A stretch of 64,000 nt of DNA from Pseudomonas sp. GM78 (lineage in GTDB: Bacteria; Pseudomonadota; Gammaproteobacteria; Pseudomonadales; Pseudomonadaceae): positions 1-64,000 of the forward strand of contig NZ_AKJF01000061.1 of the NCBI RefSeq assembly GCF_000282475.1. Reading direction: 5' to 3'. The notes under the pieces are model-generated. The model did not search any database, had not been told where the DNA came from, and saw only the letters and a program-made list of their open reading frames with translations. Position numbers and translations under genes: made by a program. Shown here piece after piece: positions 53,356 to 62,694 of the stretch. The stretch's first letter is position 1. The number at the start of each line of letters is the position of its first letter.

Positions 53356-54106
53356 ATTCTGTCTGCTCGCCGCCCTCATCAGCCCATTGGCTTGCGCCCA
53401 GGTGGTGAGTGTCGAAACCAACTCGCTGATGCGCCTGCCCAACACCGCCAGCACCTTGCAACTGGAACGCCTGGAAGTGGCTGACTACGGCACCTTGCTG
53501 ATTCCTTCGAACGTGACCGAGGTCAGTGTCGGTGAACTGCACTTGGGCCGTGACGCGCGGATCACCATAGTGCCCGGCGAACAGCCTCTGGAGCTGAAGG
53601 TCAACCGTGCCGAATTGTCCGAGGGCAGCCAGATCACCGCGCGCGGCGCACCGGGGACTTACCAGAAGGCTGCCCGCTCCGGGCGCAACCTGAACATGCA
53701 GATCAAGGCACTGAAGGCGCCGCAACTGCTGGTGGATGCCCGCGGTGGCACGGGCGCACCGGGCTTTGTCGGCCTCGACGGGGCCAACGGCCAGGCACCG
53801 GGTTGCGCCTGGGGCCAGGCGGGTCGCGGTGCCGACGGCAGCGATGGCAGCAATGGTCAGGCCGGTGCGCCTGGCGCGGCGGTGAGGCTGGCCGTACCGC
53901 GTGATTACCCGGCCGACCAGATCAAAGTGCAAGTGGCTGGCGGCGCCGGTGGCGTGGCCGGGCCTGGCGGCAAGCCAGGGGCGGGCGGCAAGGCCAAGGG
54001 CTGCCTGGTCTACAAGGCCGATGGTGGCAAGAGTGGCAAGCCTGGCGTTGACGGGCAGCCAGGGGTGGAGGGGGCTGCGGGTTCGGTGACGGTGCAGCGG
54101 TTGTAA
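53348..54106 (+). CDS. Exported collagen-like protein
   Basis: A 252-residue protein with a signal peptide (residues 1-17, MRKFCLLAALISPLACAQ). Residues 20-110 are beta-rich (LERLEVADYGTLLIPSNVTEVSVGELHLGRDARITIV). Two Gly-rich, partly Gly-X-Y tracts follow: about 130-175 (APGFVGLDGANGQAPG, then GADGSDGSNGQAGAPG) and 197-246 (GPGGKPGAGGKAKG, then GKSGKPGVDGQPGVEG). Each contains a Cys (APGC and KGC). It may be a surface or periplasmic adhesive protein; function is inference. The start overlaps the DUF1145 gene. Confidence 0.72.
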   Translation: MRKFCLLAALISPLACAQVVSVETNSLMRLPNTASTLQLERLEVADYGTLLIPSNVTEVSVGELHLGRDARITIVPGEQPLELKVNRAELSEGSQITARGAPGTYQKAARSGRNLNMQIKALKAPQLLVDARGGTGAPGFVGLDGANGQAPGCAWGQAGRGADGSDGSNGQAGAPGAAVRLAVPRDYPADQIKVQVAGGAGGVAGPGGKPGAGGKAKGCLVYKADGGKSGKPGVDGQPGVEGAAGSVTVQRL

Positions 54107-54119
54107 TCCCCCCCGTACC

Positions 54120-54221
54120 GATCGTTCCCACGCTCTGCGTGGGAATGCAGCCCGTGACGCTCCGCGTCACTGGACGCAGAGCGTCCCTTGAGGCATTCCC
54201 ACGCAGAGCGTGGGAACGATC
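54120..54221. repeat. Large nested palindromic repeat
   Basis: ATCGTTCCCACGCTCTGCGT and its complement form the outer arms; the interior holds further nested inverted segments (GACGCTCCGCGTC, GGACGCAGAGCGTCC). Such elements are scattered in Pseudomonas genomes. The last two bases lie within the stop codon of the CopD-like gene. Confidence 0.8.
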
Positions 54222-54684
54222 AAAGCGTCGGCCGAACCGCCGCAATCGCCACCAACACCAGGCCAACGATCAGATTGATCCCCACCAACCGGCGAATCCT
54301 TCCCAGCACCGCAGCCCCCGCCGGCCAATCCTGGGCCGTTACCGCGGTGCGCAACTCCGGCAACATCAACGCCTGGATCCGGATAAACAGCGCGGTCATC
54401 ACTACATACAACCCCATCATCACCTGCACGTAACGCGGTGCGGTTTCAAAACCGCTGTACTGCAAATGAATCATGCCGACGCCACTGATCGGCAACAGCA
54501 CCACCGCGACCCACACCCAACGAAAAAAACCCTGAAACACTTCCAGCCACAGCTTCAGCCGGGCAGGGCCCTCCAGTGCCTTCAAGGCCGCGGGGCGCAA
54601 GACCATCCAGGCGAAAAACATGCCGCCGACCCACACCAGTGCGGCGAGGACATGCAGGCTATAAATGAGGCTAAAAGGTGTCAT
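54220..54684 (-). CDS. CopD-family membrane protein
   Basis: A 154-residue inner-membrane protein with four helices, starting SLIYSLHVLAALVWVGGMFFAWMVLRPAAL, the pattern of the CopD copper-export family (conserved His in the first helix). No copper genes are near, so a copper role is only by family. Its stop codon lies at the edge of the palindromic repeat, so the repeat may have set the present C-terminus. Confidence 0.75.
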   Translation of the reverse strand: MTPFSLIYSLHVLAALVWVGGMFFAWMVLRPAALKALEGPARLKLWLEVFQGFFRWVWVAVVLLPISGVGMIHLQYSGFETAPRYVQVMMGLYVVMTALFIRIQALMLPELRTAVTAQDWPAGAAVLGRIRRLVGINLIVGLVLVAIAAVRPTL

Positions 54685-54745
54685 TGGGTTACTCCGTTCT
54701 GCGCGGGATTAATTAGCGGGGTATGATAGCGGCCGAACCGAACCA

Positions 54746-54761
54746 CTGAAAATTTATCCAG
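54746..54761. promoter_or_regulatory. Possible degenerate LexA box before dinG
   Basis: CTGAAAATTTATCCAG keeps the CTG-N10-CAG core and about 12 of 16 consensus positions, 22 bases before the dinG start. Confidence 0.35.
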
Positions 54762-54782
54762 CGTTTTTTGCGCCCGACAATC

Positions 54783-56927
54783 ATGATCAGCACTGAACTC
54801 AAAACCACGATCCAGGGCGCCTATTCGCGTTTTCTCGAAGCCAAGAGCCTCAAGCCGCGCTACGGCCAACGCCTGATGATCGCCGAAATCGCCAAGGTCC
54901 TCGGTGACATCGACACCGACGACGAAGGCCGGCGCAGTGGCGACCCCGCGATTGTCGCGGTGGAAGCCGGCACCGGTACCGGCAAGACCGTGGCCTACAG
55001 CCTGGCGGCCATCCCCACGGCCAAGGCGGCCGGCAAACGCCTGGTGATCGCCACGGCCACCGTCGCCTTGCAAGAGCAGATCGTCTACAAGGACTTGCCC
55101 GACCTGATGCGCAACAGCGGGCTGAATTTCAGTTTTGCGCTGGCCAAGGGACGTGGGCGCTACATGTGCCTGTCCAAGCTCGACATGTTGCTCCAGGAAG
55201 GACACGCACAAACCGCCACCGCCCAGCTGTTCGAAGAAGAAGGCTTCAAGATCGAGGTCGATGAGGCCAGTCAGAAGCTGTTTACCAGCATGATCGAGAA
55301 GCTCGCCGGCAATAAGTGGGACGGCGACCGCGACAGCTGGTCCACTGCCCTGGAGGACGCCGACTGGGCGCGCCTGACCACCGATCACAGCCAGTGCACC
55401 AACCGCCATTGCCCGAACTTCGGCCAGTGCGCCTTCTACAAGGCCCGTGAAGGCATGGGCAAGGTCGATGTGATCGTCACCAACCACGACATGGTCCTGG
55501 CCGACCTGGCACTGGGTGGCGGTGCCGTGCTGCCCGATCCGCGCGACACCATCTACGTGTTCGACGAAGGCCACCACCTGCCGGACAAGGCCATCGGCCA
55601 CTTTGCCCATTACACGCGCCTGCGCTCCACCGCCGACTGGCTGGAAACCACCGCCAAGAACCTCACCAAGCTGCTGGCCCAGCACCCCTTGCCGGGTGAC
55701 CTGGGCAAGTTGATCGAGCAAGTGCCGGAGCTGGCGCGGGAGATCAAGACCCAGCAGCAGTTCATGTTCACCGCCTGCGAACAGGCCGCCGATTTCAAGC
55801 CCGGCGAAGACGTCGAAGGCCGCGAACGCCCGCGTCACCGTTTCGTCGGCGGGGTGATTCCCGAACACATGCGCGAAATGGGCATCGAGTTGAAGAAAGG
55901 CTTTGCGCGCCTGACCGACCTGTTTACCCGTCTCACTGAGTTGCTCAAGGAAGGCATGGACGGCGAGGTCAATATCGGGATCGCCAGTAACCAGGCCGAA
56001 GAGTGGTATCCACTGTTCGGCAGCCTGTTGTCCCGCTCTTCGGGCAACTGGGAATTGTGGGTCGCGTTCACCGCCGAAGACCCGGAAGACAATCCGCCCA
56101 TGGCCCGCTGGCTGACCCTGTCGGAAAGCGGCTCGCTGTTCGATATCGAAGTCAACGCCAGTCCCATCCTGGCGGCGGAAATGCTCCGGCGAAACCTGTG
56201 GAACGTGGCCTATGGCGCGCTGGTGACTTCGGCGACCTTGACCGCCCTGGGCACCTTCGACCGCTTCCGCATGCGCGCCGGCCTGCCGAAAAAAGCCGTG
56301 ACCGCCGTGGTGCCGAGCCCGTTCCATCACGCCGACGCCGGTGTGTTGCGGGTGCCGAACCTGAACGCCGATCCGCGGGATGCGGCGGCCCATACCGCGG
56401 CGATCATCCGCGATCTGCCGGAATTGGTGGAAGGCTCGAGGGGCACGCTGGTGCTGTTTTCCTCGCGCAAGCAGATGCAGGACGTGTTCGACGGCCTGGA
56501 CCGCGACTGGCGCAAGCAAGTGTTCATTCAAGGTAACCTGTCGAAACAGGAAACCCTGAACAAACACAAGGCGCGGGTCGATGGCGGTGATTCCAGTGTG
56601 CTGTTCGGCCTGGCGAGTTTTGCCGAAGGGGTCGACTTGCCTGGCGCGTACTGCGAGCACGTGGTGATCGCCAAGATCCCGTTCTCGGTACCGGATGATC
56701 CGGTCGAAGCGGCCCTGGCCGAATGGATCGAGGCCCGTGGCGGCAATCCGTTCATGGAAATTTCGGTGCCGGATGCCTCGCTGAAACTGGTCCAGGCCTG
56801 CGGTCGCCTGCTGCGTACCGAAGAGGACCGCGGCACCATCACCTTGCTTGATCGGCGCCTGGTCACCCAGCGCTATGGCAAGGCGATCCTCAATGCGTTG
56901 CCTCCCTTCCGTCGTGAAATTTCCTGA
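54783..56927 (+). CDS. dinG: ATP-dependent DNA helicase DinG
   Basis: A 714-residue superfamily 2 XPD-like 5'-3' helicase. Walker A is EAGTGTGKTVAYSLA (about residue 67), Walker B the DEGH box (VFDEGHHLPDKA), and late motifs include QACGRLLRTEEDRGTITLLDRR. Four Cys of the iron-sulfur domain are visible: one in RGRYMCLSKL and three in QCTNRHCPNFGQC. It would unwind R-loops and repair structures. The length equals E. coli DinG. ATG 54783 is used. Confidence 0.93.
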   Translation: MISTELKTTIQGAYSRFLEAKSLKPRYGQRLMIAEIAKVLGDIDTDDEGRRSGDPAIVAVEAGTGTGKTVAYSLAAIPTAKAAGKRLVIATATVALQEQIVYKDLPDLMRNSGLNFSFALAKGRGRYMCLSKLDMLLQEGHAQTATAQLFEEEGFKIEVDEASQKLFTSMIEKLAGNKWDGDRDSWSTALEDADWARLTTDHSQCTNRHCPNFGQCAFYKAREGMGKVDVIVTNHDMVLADLALGGGAVLPDPRDTIYVFDEGHHLPDKAIGHFAHYTRLRSTADWLETTAKNLTKLLAQHPLPGDLGKLIEQVPELAREIKTQQQFMFTACEQAADFKPGEDVEGRERPRHRFVGGVIPEHMREMGIELKKGFARLTDLFTRLTELLKEGMDGEVNIGIASNQAEEWYPLFGSLLSRSSGNWELWVAFTAEDPEDNPPMARWLTLSESGSLFDIEVNASPILAAEMLRRNLWNVAYGALVTSATLTALGTFDRFRMRAGLPKKAVTAVVPSPFHHADAGVLRVPNLNADPRDAAAHTAAIIRDLPELVEGSRGTLVLFSSRKQMQDVFDGLDRDWRKQVFIQGNLSKQETLNKHKARVDGGDSSVLFGLASFAEGVDLPGAYCEHVVIAKIPFSVPDDPVEAALAEWIEARGGNPFMEISVPDASLKLVQACGRLLRTEEDRGTITLLDRRLVTQRYGKAILNALPPFRREIS

Positions 56928-57022
56928 TAAACCGGTGGGCAGTTTTGCCCGCCGCGTTGTCTATCTCTCTACCATCGCTTTTCCATTGGCCCGACCGGGT
57001 CGCTAGGGAGAATTCCGTTCTC

Positions 57023-59533
57023 ATGATTCGCCGTTCTCTGCGTCGCTCGCTACCTGCCGTTCTTGCCCTGTTCGCAACGCCCTTGCTGGCCGCACCCGCA
57101 GGCCAACAGACGCTGTTCAACTTTGTGCGCCCCGCCGACGTGGTCCAGGTGGCGACCCAGGACGCCAGCCTGCCGCAGTCCAATGCCGAACAGACGCCTG
57201 AAGGCGAAGTGCTGCGCCGGGTGACGTTCAATCCGGTGGCCCGGCCAACCCTGCGCCTGTCCCCGCAGAGCGGGGCGTGGGACTGGTCGCAGTCGGGCGT
57301 CATGAGCCTGCGGATCCAGAGCGCGATGAACTGGGCCGTGACCCTGTACGTGACGATCCAGAGCAACGACGGCAAGACACTGGTCAGTCGCGTCGACCTT
57401 CCAGCCGGCCCGGCGCAGACCTTGCTGGTGCCCTTGCAGCCGACTTCACCGCTTAGCCAGGGCATGAAGGCGGGTCCGCCAATGCCGATGACGGTCGACG
57501 GTCAGCGCGTTTTGCTCGCCAGCAGTGCCGGTGAGCTGGACCGCAGCCAGGTGGTATCGGTCAGCTTGTCGATGGATCAGCCGAAAGTCGCCCAGAGCAT
57601 CCTGCTGGAGCGCTTCGGCGTGCAGGACGGCGAAGGGGTCACCCAGGCGGTCTATGGCGCACTGGTGGACGCTTATGGCCAATCGACCCGGGTCAAATGG
57701 CCTGAAAAGGTCGGCAACGACGAACAACTGAAAAGCGCCGCCGCCAAGGAACAACAGCAGCTGAAAAACTGGCTGGGCGAGCGCGAAAAGTCCTCCCTGG
57801 ACAAGTTCGGCGGCTGGACCACCGGGCCGACGTTCAAGGCCAGCGGCTTTTTCCGCACCGAGAAACGCGACGGCCGCTGGTACCTGGTGACGCCGCAAGG
57901 GCATCCGTTCTACTCGCTGGGGGTCAATGCCGTTACGGCGGACGTCAACCAGACCTATGTCGCCGGTCGTGAATGGATGTTCGAATCCCTGCCCAAGCCT
58001 GACGAACCGCTGGCCAATCACTACGGTGAAGGCGACAACCGCGGTGGTAACGGTGTCGATCAGGGCCGCGGCTTCAATGCCGGCAAGTGGTACGACTTCT
58101 ATGGTGCCAATTTGCAGCGTCTGCATGGCGACCCTTGTGCATTGGGCAGCAATACCAAGGCAGGCGTCGCTGAAGCGGCGAAGGCCGACGCGGTAGAGGC
58201 AACGATTGAGAAGGCTGCCGAGCCCCCTGTCACGCCATCAACCGCCGAATCCGGTGTCGCCGAAGCCGCCCGCACTGGCGCTGTCGATGCGACGGTGGCG
58301 AAAGCGACTGAGCCAACACCTGCCGAGCCCTGCAAAACGACATTTGATGAGCAGCGCTGGACCGGCCACACCCTCGATCGCCTGCAAGCCTGGGGTTTCA
58401 ACACCCTCGGCAACTGGAGCGCTGAGACCCTGGGTGGCGCTGAACGCGTTCCCTACACCTTGCCCCTGTCGATCGTCGGCGATTACGCCAGCATCAGCAC
58501 CGGCAGCGACTGGTGGGGCGGGATGCCCGACCCGTTCGACCCGCGTTTCGCCATGGCGACCGAGCGCGCGGTGGCCATTGCCGCCCGCGACCACCGCGAC
58601 GACCCTTGGCTGATCGGTTACTTCGCCGACAACGAACTGGCCTGGGCCGGTCCCGGCGATGACCCGAAAGCCCGTTATGCGCTCGCCTACGGCACCTTGA
58701 AAATGACCACCGACGTGCCGGCCAAGCGCGCGTTTCTCAAGCAGTTGCGCGACAAGTACCGCAACCAGGCGGGCTTGTCGAAAGCCTGGGGTATCGATCT
58801 GCCGGCCTGGGAGCTGATGGAAGACCCGGGCTTCGTGCCGCCTCTGCCAAGCGCCGAACACCCGGAAATCGAGGCCGACTTCAAATATTTCCAGAAGGTC
58901 TTCGCCGACACCTACTTCAAGACCATTTCCGACTCGCTCAAGTGGCACGCGCCGAACCAGCTGTTGCTCGGTGGCCGGTTTGCCATCAGCACCCCGGAAG
59001 CGGTTGAGTCCTGTGCGCAGTACTGCGATGTCCTGAGCTTCAACATGTACACCTTGCAACCCCAGGACGGTTACGACTTCGCCCAACTGCGCAGCCTCGA
59101 CAAACCGGTGCTGATCACCGAATTCAACTTTGGCTCGACCGATCGCGGCCCGTTCTGGGGCGGCGTCACGCAACTGGCGAAGGAAGAAGACCGTGGCCCG
59201 GCCTACGCGAACTTCCTGAAACAGGCGCTGACCGAACCGTCGATTGTCGGAGTGCACTGGTTCCAATACCTCGACCAGCCCGTGACCGGGCGCTTGCTGG
59301 ATGGCGAAAATGGTCACTTTGGCCTGGTAGGCATTACCGATCTGCCATTCCAGGGCTTCGTCGACAGTGTGCGCAAGAGCAATCTGGCGGCGCTCGAGCA
59401 GTTGCGCAAAGAGGCGCAGAAGGCTGCAGCCGAAGTCGACAAGGCGAACCATGACGCCGAGGGCGGGCGCAAGGCCGAGGCTGGCCAAAGCCCGGGGAAG
59501 GGCGCTGGTGGGCATTCCGGTAAAGGCCATTGA
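57023..59533 (+). CDS. Secreted GH50-like (beta-agarase-type) glycoside hydrolase
   Basis: An 836-residue exported protein with a signal peptide (residues 1-24). Residues 25-200 are a beta-sandwich; the TIM-barrel part begins near 270 (FGGWTTGPTFKASGFFRTEKRDGRWYLVTPQGHPFYSLGVNAV). Probable acid/base Glu538 lies in IGYFADNELAWAGP and nucleophile Glu700 in VLITEFNFGSTDRGPF, both GH50-like. Residues 372-437 are an Ala-rich insert with an internal repeat, bounded by two Cys. The C-terminal 50 residues are charged and Gly/His-rich. Agarose as substrate is not implied; GH50 assignment is by motif memory. Confidence 0.62.
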   Translation: MIRRSLRRSLPAVLALFATPLLAAPAGQQTLFNFVRPADVVQVATQDASLPQSNAEQTPEGEVLRRVTFNPVARPTLRLSPQSGAWDWSQSGVMSLRIQSAMNWAVTLYVTIQSNDGKTLVSRVDLPAGPAQTLLVPLQPTSPLSQGMKAGPPMPMTVDGQRVLLASSAGELDRSQVVSVSLSMDQPKVAQSILLERFGVQDGEGVTQAVYGALVDAYGQSTRVKWPEKVGNDEQLKSAAAKEQQQLKNWLGEREKSSLDKFGGWTTGPTFKASGFFRTEKRDGRWYLVTPQGHPFYSLGVNAVTADVNQTYVAGREWMFESLPKPDEPLANHYGEGDNRGGNGVDQGRGFNAGKWYDFYGANLQRLHGDPCALGSNTKAGVAEAAKADAVEATIEKAAEPPVTPSTAESGVAEAARTGAVDATVAKATEPTPAEPCKTTFDEQRWTGHTLDRLQAWGFNTLGNWSAETLGGAERVPYTLPLSIVGDYASISTGSDWWGGMPDPFDPRFAMATERAVAIAARDHRDDPWLIGYFADNELAWAGPGDDPKARYALAYGTLKMTTDVPAKRAFLKQLRDKYRNQAGLSKAWGIDLPAWELMEDPGFVPPLPSAEHPEIEADFKYFQKVFADTYFKTISDSLKWHAPNQLLLGGRFAISTPEAVESCAQYCDVLSFNMYTLQPQDGYDFAQLRSLDKPVLITEFNFGSTDRGPFWGGVTQLAKEEDRGPAYANFLKQALTEPSIVGVHWFQYLDQPVTGRLLDGENGHFGLVGITDLPFQGFVDSVRKSNLAALEQLRKEAQKAAAEVDKANHDAEGGRKAEAGQSPGKGAGGHSGKGH

Positions 59534-59645
59534 GTCCTGATCAGTTCTGCCAGTGATTGACCGCCCAGCCCGCACCTGTTCCCAAAACCCTCAAGGGCTG
59601 GAACAATGCGGGCCACTTTTACAGAACGTTTGCGGGGAGTTGCGG

Positions 59646-60791
59646 GTGCAGATTCAGGGTCATTACGAGCTTAAGTTCGAGGCAGTGCGTGAAGCGTTCG
59701 CGGCGCTGTTCGACGATCCTCAGGAACGTGGCGCCGCGTTGTGCATCCAGATCGGCGGCGAAACCGTCGTCGACCTGTGGTCCGGCACCGCCGACAAGGA
59801 CGGGAGCGATGCCTGGCACAGCGACACCATCGCCAACCTGTTCTCCTGCACCAAGACCTTCACCGCCGTCACCGCCCTGCAACTGGTGGCCGAAGGCAAG
59901 TTGCAACTGGATGCCCCGGTGGCTCGCTACTGGCCTGAATTCGCCGCCGCTGGCAAAGAATCGGTCACCCTGCGCCAGCTGCTTTGCCATCAGGCCGGGC
60001 TGCCGGCGTTGCGCGAGCTGTTGGCCCCTGAAGCGCTCTATGACTGGCAAACCATGGTCGAGGCGCTGGCCGCCGAAACACCCTGGTGGACGCCAGGCGA
60101 AGGCCACGGTTATGCGGCAATCACTTATGGCTGGCTGATCGGCGAGCTGCTGCGTCGTGCTGACGGCCGTGGCCCGGGTGAGTCCATCGTGGCGCGGGTC
60201 GCCAAGCCTTTGGGCCTGGATTTTCACGTCGGCCTGGCCGATGAAGAGTTCCATCGCGTGGCGCACATTGCCCGCGGCAAGGGCAATGTCGGCGATGCGG
60301 CGGCCCAGCGCCTGCTGCAAGTGACCATGCGCGAGCCAACGGCCATGACCACCCGCGCTTTCACCAATCCGCCTTCGGTGCTGACCAGCACCAACAAGCC
60401 GGAGTGGCGGCGCATGCAGCAGCCGGCGGCCAATGGCCACGGCAATGCCCGCAGCTTGGCCGGGTTCTACACCGGGTTGCTCGATGGCAGCCTGCTCGAA
60501 GGCGAGCTACTCGACGAACTGACCCGTGAGCACAGCCTTGGCGAGGACAAGACGTTGTTGACCCGGACCCGCTTCGGCCTGGGCTGCATGCTCGATCAAC
60601 CGGATGTGCCCAATGCCACCTTCGGCCTGGGCGCGCGAGCGTTCGGGCATCCGGGCGCTGGCGGTTCCGTTGGGTTCGCTGACCCCGAGCATGATGTGGC
60701 GTTCGGATTTGTGACAAATACCCTGGGGCCGTACGTCTTGATGGATCCGCGCGCACAAAGGCTTGTGCGGGTACTGGCCACTTGTCTGTAA
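59646..60791 (+). CDS. Beta-lactamase-fold serine hydrolase/esterase
   Basis: A 381-residue class C beta-lactamase-related protein (EstB/LACTB type). The nucleophile SxxK motif is NLFSCTKTFTAVTALQLV, the Tyr motif HGYAAITYGWLIGELL, and the HPGAGGSVGFAD segment stands for the third motif. There is no signal peptide, so it is cytoplasmic and more likely an esterase than an antibiotic-resistance enzyme. GTG 59646 with GGGGAG six bases before is preferred to the ATG at 59553, which adds non-conserved residues. Confidence 0.82.
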   Translation: MQIQGHYELKFEAVREAFAALFDDPQERGAALCIQIGGETVVDLWSGTADKDGSDAWHSDTIANLFSCTKTFTAVTALQLVAEGKLQLDAPVARYWPEFAAAGKESVTLRQLLCHQAGLPALRELLAPEALYDWQTMVEALAAETPWWTPGEGHGYAAITYGWLIGELLRRADGRGPGESIVARVAKPLGLDFHVGLADEEFHRVAHIARGKGNVGDAAAQRLLQVTMREPTAMTTRAFTNPPSVLTSTNKPEWRRMQQPAANGHGNARSLAGFYTGLLDGSLLEGELLDELTREHSLGEDKTLLTRTRFGLGCMLDQPDVPNATFGLGARAFGHPGAGGSVGFADPEHDVAFGFVTNTLGPYVLMDPRAQRLVRVLATCL

Positions 60792-60904
60792 ATCACGCTT
60801 AAAGGTTCCGGAGCTGGAACCCGACAGCCTTTTCAGTTTCCAAGCGTCTGTTTATGCGGGCCGATTCGGCCTGATCTTTATTACTTCATTTTTGTGGATA
60901 TCCA

Positions 60905-62017
60905 ATGTCAACCAAACCCACCCTCGCCTTGGCACTGTGCTTCGCTATTACCGGTTGCGCACAGACTCCTAAAAGTGATGTAGACGGCGGCAGCTGGTGG
61001 CCGTTCGGGTCTTCCGACAAAGTCGCGACCAAGACACCGGCTCCAGCCCCGACCCCAACCCCGGCACCGCTGAAACCGGTGGCCGCGCCGGTTGCCAAGG
61101 CTGAAAGTTCCAGCCCTTGGTACTGGCCGTTCGGCTCCGAGGAAGCGCTCGATAAAAAACCGGAAGTAAAACCTGCGGCCAAGCCGGTCGAAGTGGCCAA
61201 GGCCAAGGCTGAGGCCGATGCGGGTGGCAAGTGGTGGTGGCCGTTCGGTGGCAAAGAGCAGAGCACTGCCAAAGCCGTGCCGATGCCGGATCCGAAAGTC
61301 ACCCAGGCCTGGCTTGATGACTACGAGCCGCGCCTGCGTACAGCGATCAAGGACAGCAACCTGCAACTCGAGCGCCGTGAAAACGTATTGGTGGTCACCG
61401 CGCCGGTAGAAGGATCGTTCAACCCGGACCGTCCGGCCATGCTGCTGCCGGTGGTGCTCGGCCCGTTCACTCGCGTTGCGAAAATCCTTGAAGCCGACCC
61501 GAAGACGGCCGTGCTGGTACTCGGCCACAGCGATACCTCGGGTGCCGCGCCCGCTAATGTGAAGCTGAGTCAGGAACGTGCGCAATCGGTGGCTGCAATC
61601 TTCCGTCTCAGCGGTCTGCAGCGTGATCGCCTGATGCTGCGCGGCATGGGCGGCGAAGCCCCGCGTGCCGCCAACGACAGCGTTGAAGGTCGTGCCTTGA
61701 ACCGTCGGGTGGAGCTGTTGGTCACGCCGCAAAACACCATGGTCGCGCTGCTGAGCAAGTACAATATGCCGGCTCCGGCGCCTGTGCGCATGGTCGCGGC
61801 CCAGGACATCAAACCGGTGGCCAAGCCTGTGACGCCAGCCCCTGCCGATGCAAAGAAAGCGGCTGCACCGGTCGCGAAAAAAGCGCCGGCCAAGAAAGCC
61901 GCCAAGGCTCCAGCCAAGAAGGCACCGGCTAAAACCGTGACACCTGCGAAAAAGACTGCACCGGCCAAAGCCGCTGCCGACGCGACGAAGGTCGCCGCCG
62001 ATACCACAAAGAAGTGA
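60905..62017 (+). CDS. OmpA-family lipoprotein with three WPFG motifs
   Basis: A 370-residue lipoprotein: lipobox AITGC (Cys18). A Pro/Ala/Lys-rich region carries three Trp motifs, WWPFGS (31-36), WYWPFGS (72-78) and WWWPFGG (110-116). The OmpA peptidoglycan-binding domain spans about 155-275 (LVLGHSDTSGAAPANVKLSQERAQSVAAIFRLSG, then EGRALNRRVELLV), and a Lys/Ala/Pro-rich tail (AKKAPAKKAAKAPAKKAPAK) resembles histone H1-like sequences. The repeats and tail are not part of the OmpA fold. Its role beyond wall anchoring is unknown. pdxH follows after 24 bases. Confidence 0.82.
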   Translation: MSTKPTLALALCFAITGCAQTPKSDVDGGSWWPFGSSDKVATKTPAPAPTPTPAPLKPVAAPVAKAESSSPWYWPFGSEEALDKKPEVKPAAKPVEVAKAKAEADAGGKWWWPFGGKEQSTAKAVPMPDPKVTQAWLDDYEPRLRTAIKDSNLQLERRENVLVVTAPVEGSFNPDRPAMLLPVVLGPFTRVAKILEADPKTAVLVLGHSDTSGAAPANVKLSQERAQSVAAIFRLSGLQRDRLMLRGMGGEAPRAANDSVEGRALNRRVELLVTPQNTMVALLSKYNMPAPAPVRMVAAQDIKPVAKPVTPAPADAKKAAAPVAKKAPAKKAAKAPAKKAPAKTVTPAKKTAPAKAAADATKVAADTTKK

Positions 62018-62041
62018 TTCGTTAACCATAAGGAATGCGCC

Positions 62042-62689
62042 ATGACCAAGGCCCTGGCTGATATGCGCCGCGACTACACCCGTGATGGCCTGACCGAGGC
62101 GCAAGCGCCGGTCGAGCCGTTTGCGCTGTTCCACCAATGGTTTGCCGACGCGGTGAAAACCGAGCAGGCACCGGTGGAGGCCAATGCCATGACCTTGGCC
62201 ACTGTCGACCAGGACGGACGGCCGCATTGCCGCATTCTGCTGCTCAAGGGCCTGGATGCGCAGGGCTTCACCTTCTTCACCAACTACGACAGCGCCAAAG
62301 GCCAGCAGCTGGAGGCGAATCCATTCGCCGCCATGACGTTTTTCTGGCCGACGCTGGAGCGTCAGGTGCGGATTGAAGGTCGGGTGGTGAAGGTCACGCC
62401 CGAGGAGTCCGACGCGTACTATCAGGTGCGCCCGCTGGGCAGCCGCCTCGGTGCCTGGGCTTCGCCGCAGAGCCGGGTGATAGCCGATCGCAACGAACTG
62501 GAGTCGCTGCTCAAGGATACCGAGCAGCGTTTCAGCGATACCCAGCCTCACTGCCCTGAACACTGGGGCGGTTATCGTCTGCTGCCAGAACGCATCGAGT
62601 TCTGGCAAGGTCGACCAAGCCGACTGCACGACCGCCTCAACTATCGCCTGCAGGGTGCCAGCTGGATTCTTGAACGTCTGGCGCCTTAA
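62042..62689 (+). CDS. pdxH: Pyridoxamine/pyridoxine 5'-phosphate oxidase
   Basis: A 215-residue FMN enzyme making pyridoxal 5'-phosphate. FMN contacts are in [42 protein letters not shown] and RQVRIEGRV; the C-terminal signature [28 protein letters not shown] is complete. Length is standard. AAGGA lies ten bases before the ATG. Confidence 0.96.
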   Translation: MTKALADMRRDYTRDGLTEAQAPVEPFALFHQWFADAVKTEQAPVEANAMTLATVDQDGRPHCRILLLKGLDAQGFTFFTNYDSAKGQQLEANPFAAMTFFWPTLERQVRIEGRVVKVTPEESDAYYQVRPLGSRLGAWASPQSRVIADRNELESLLKDTEQRFSDTQPHCPEHWGGYRLLPERIEFWQGRPSRLHDRLNYRLQGASWILERLAP

Positions 62690-62694
62690 GCAGT

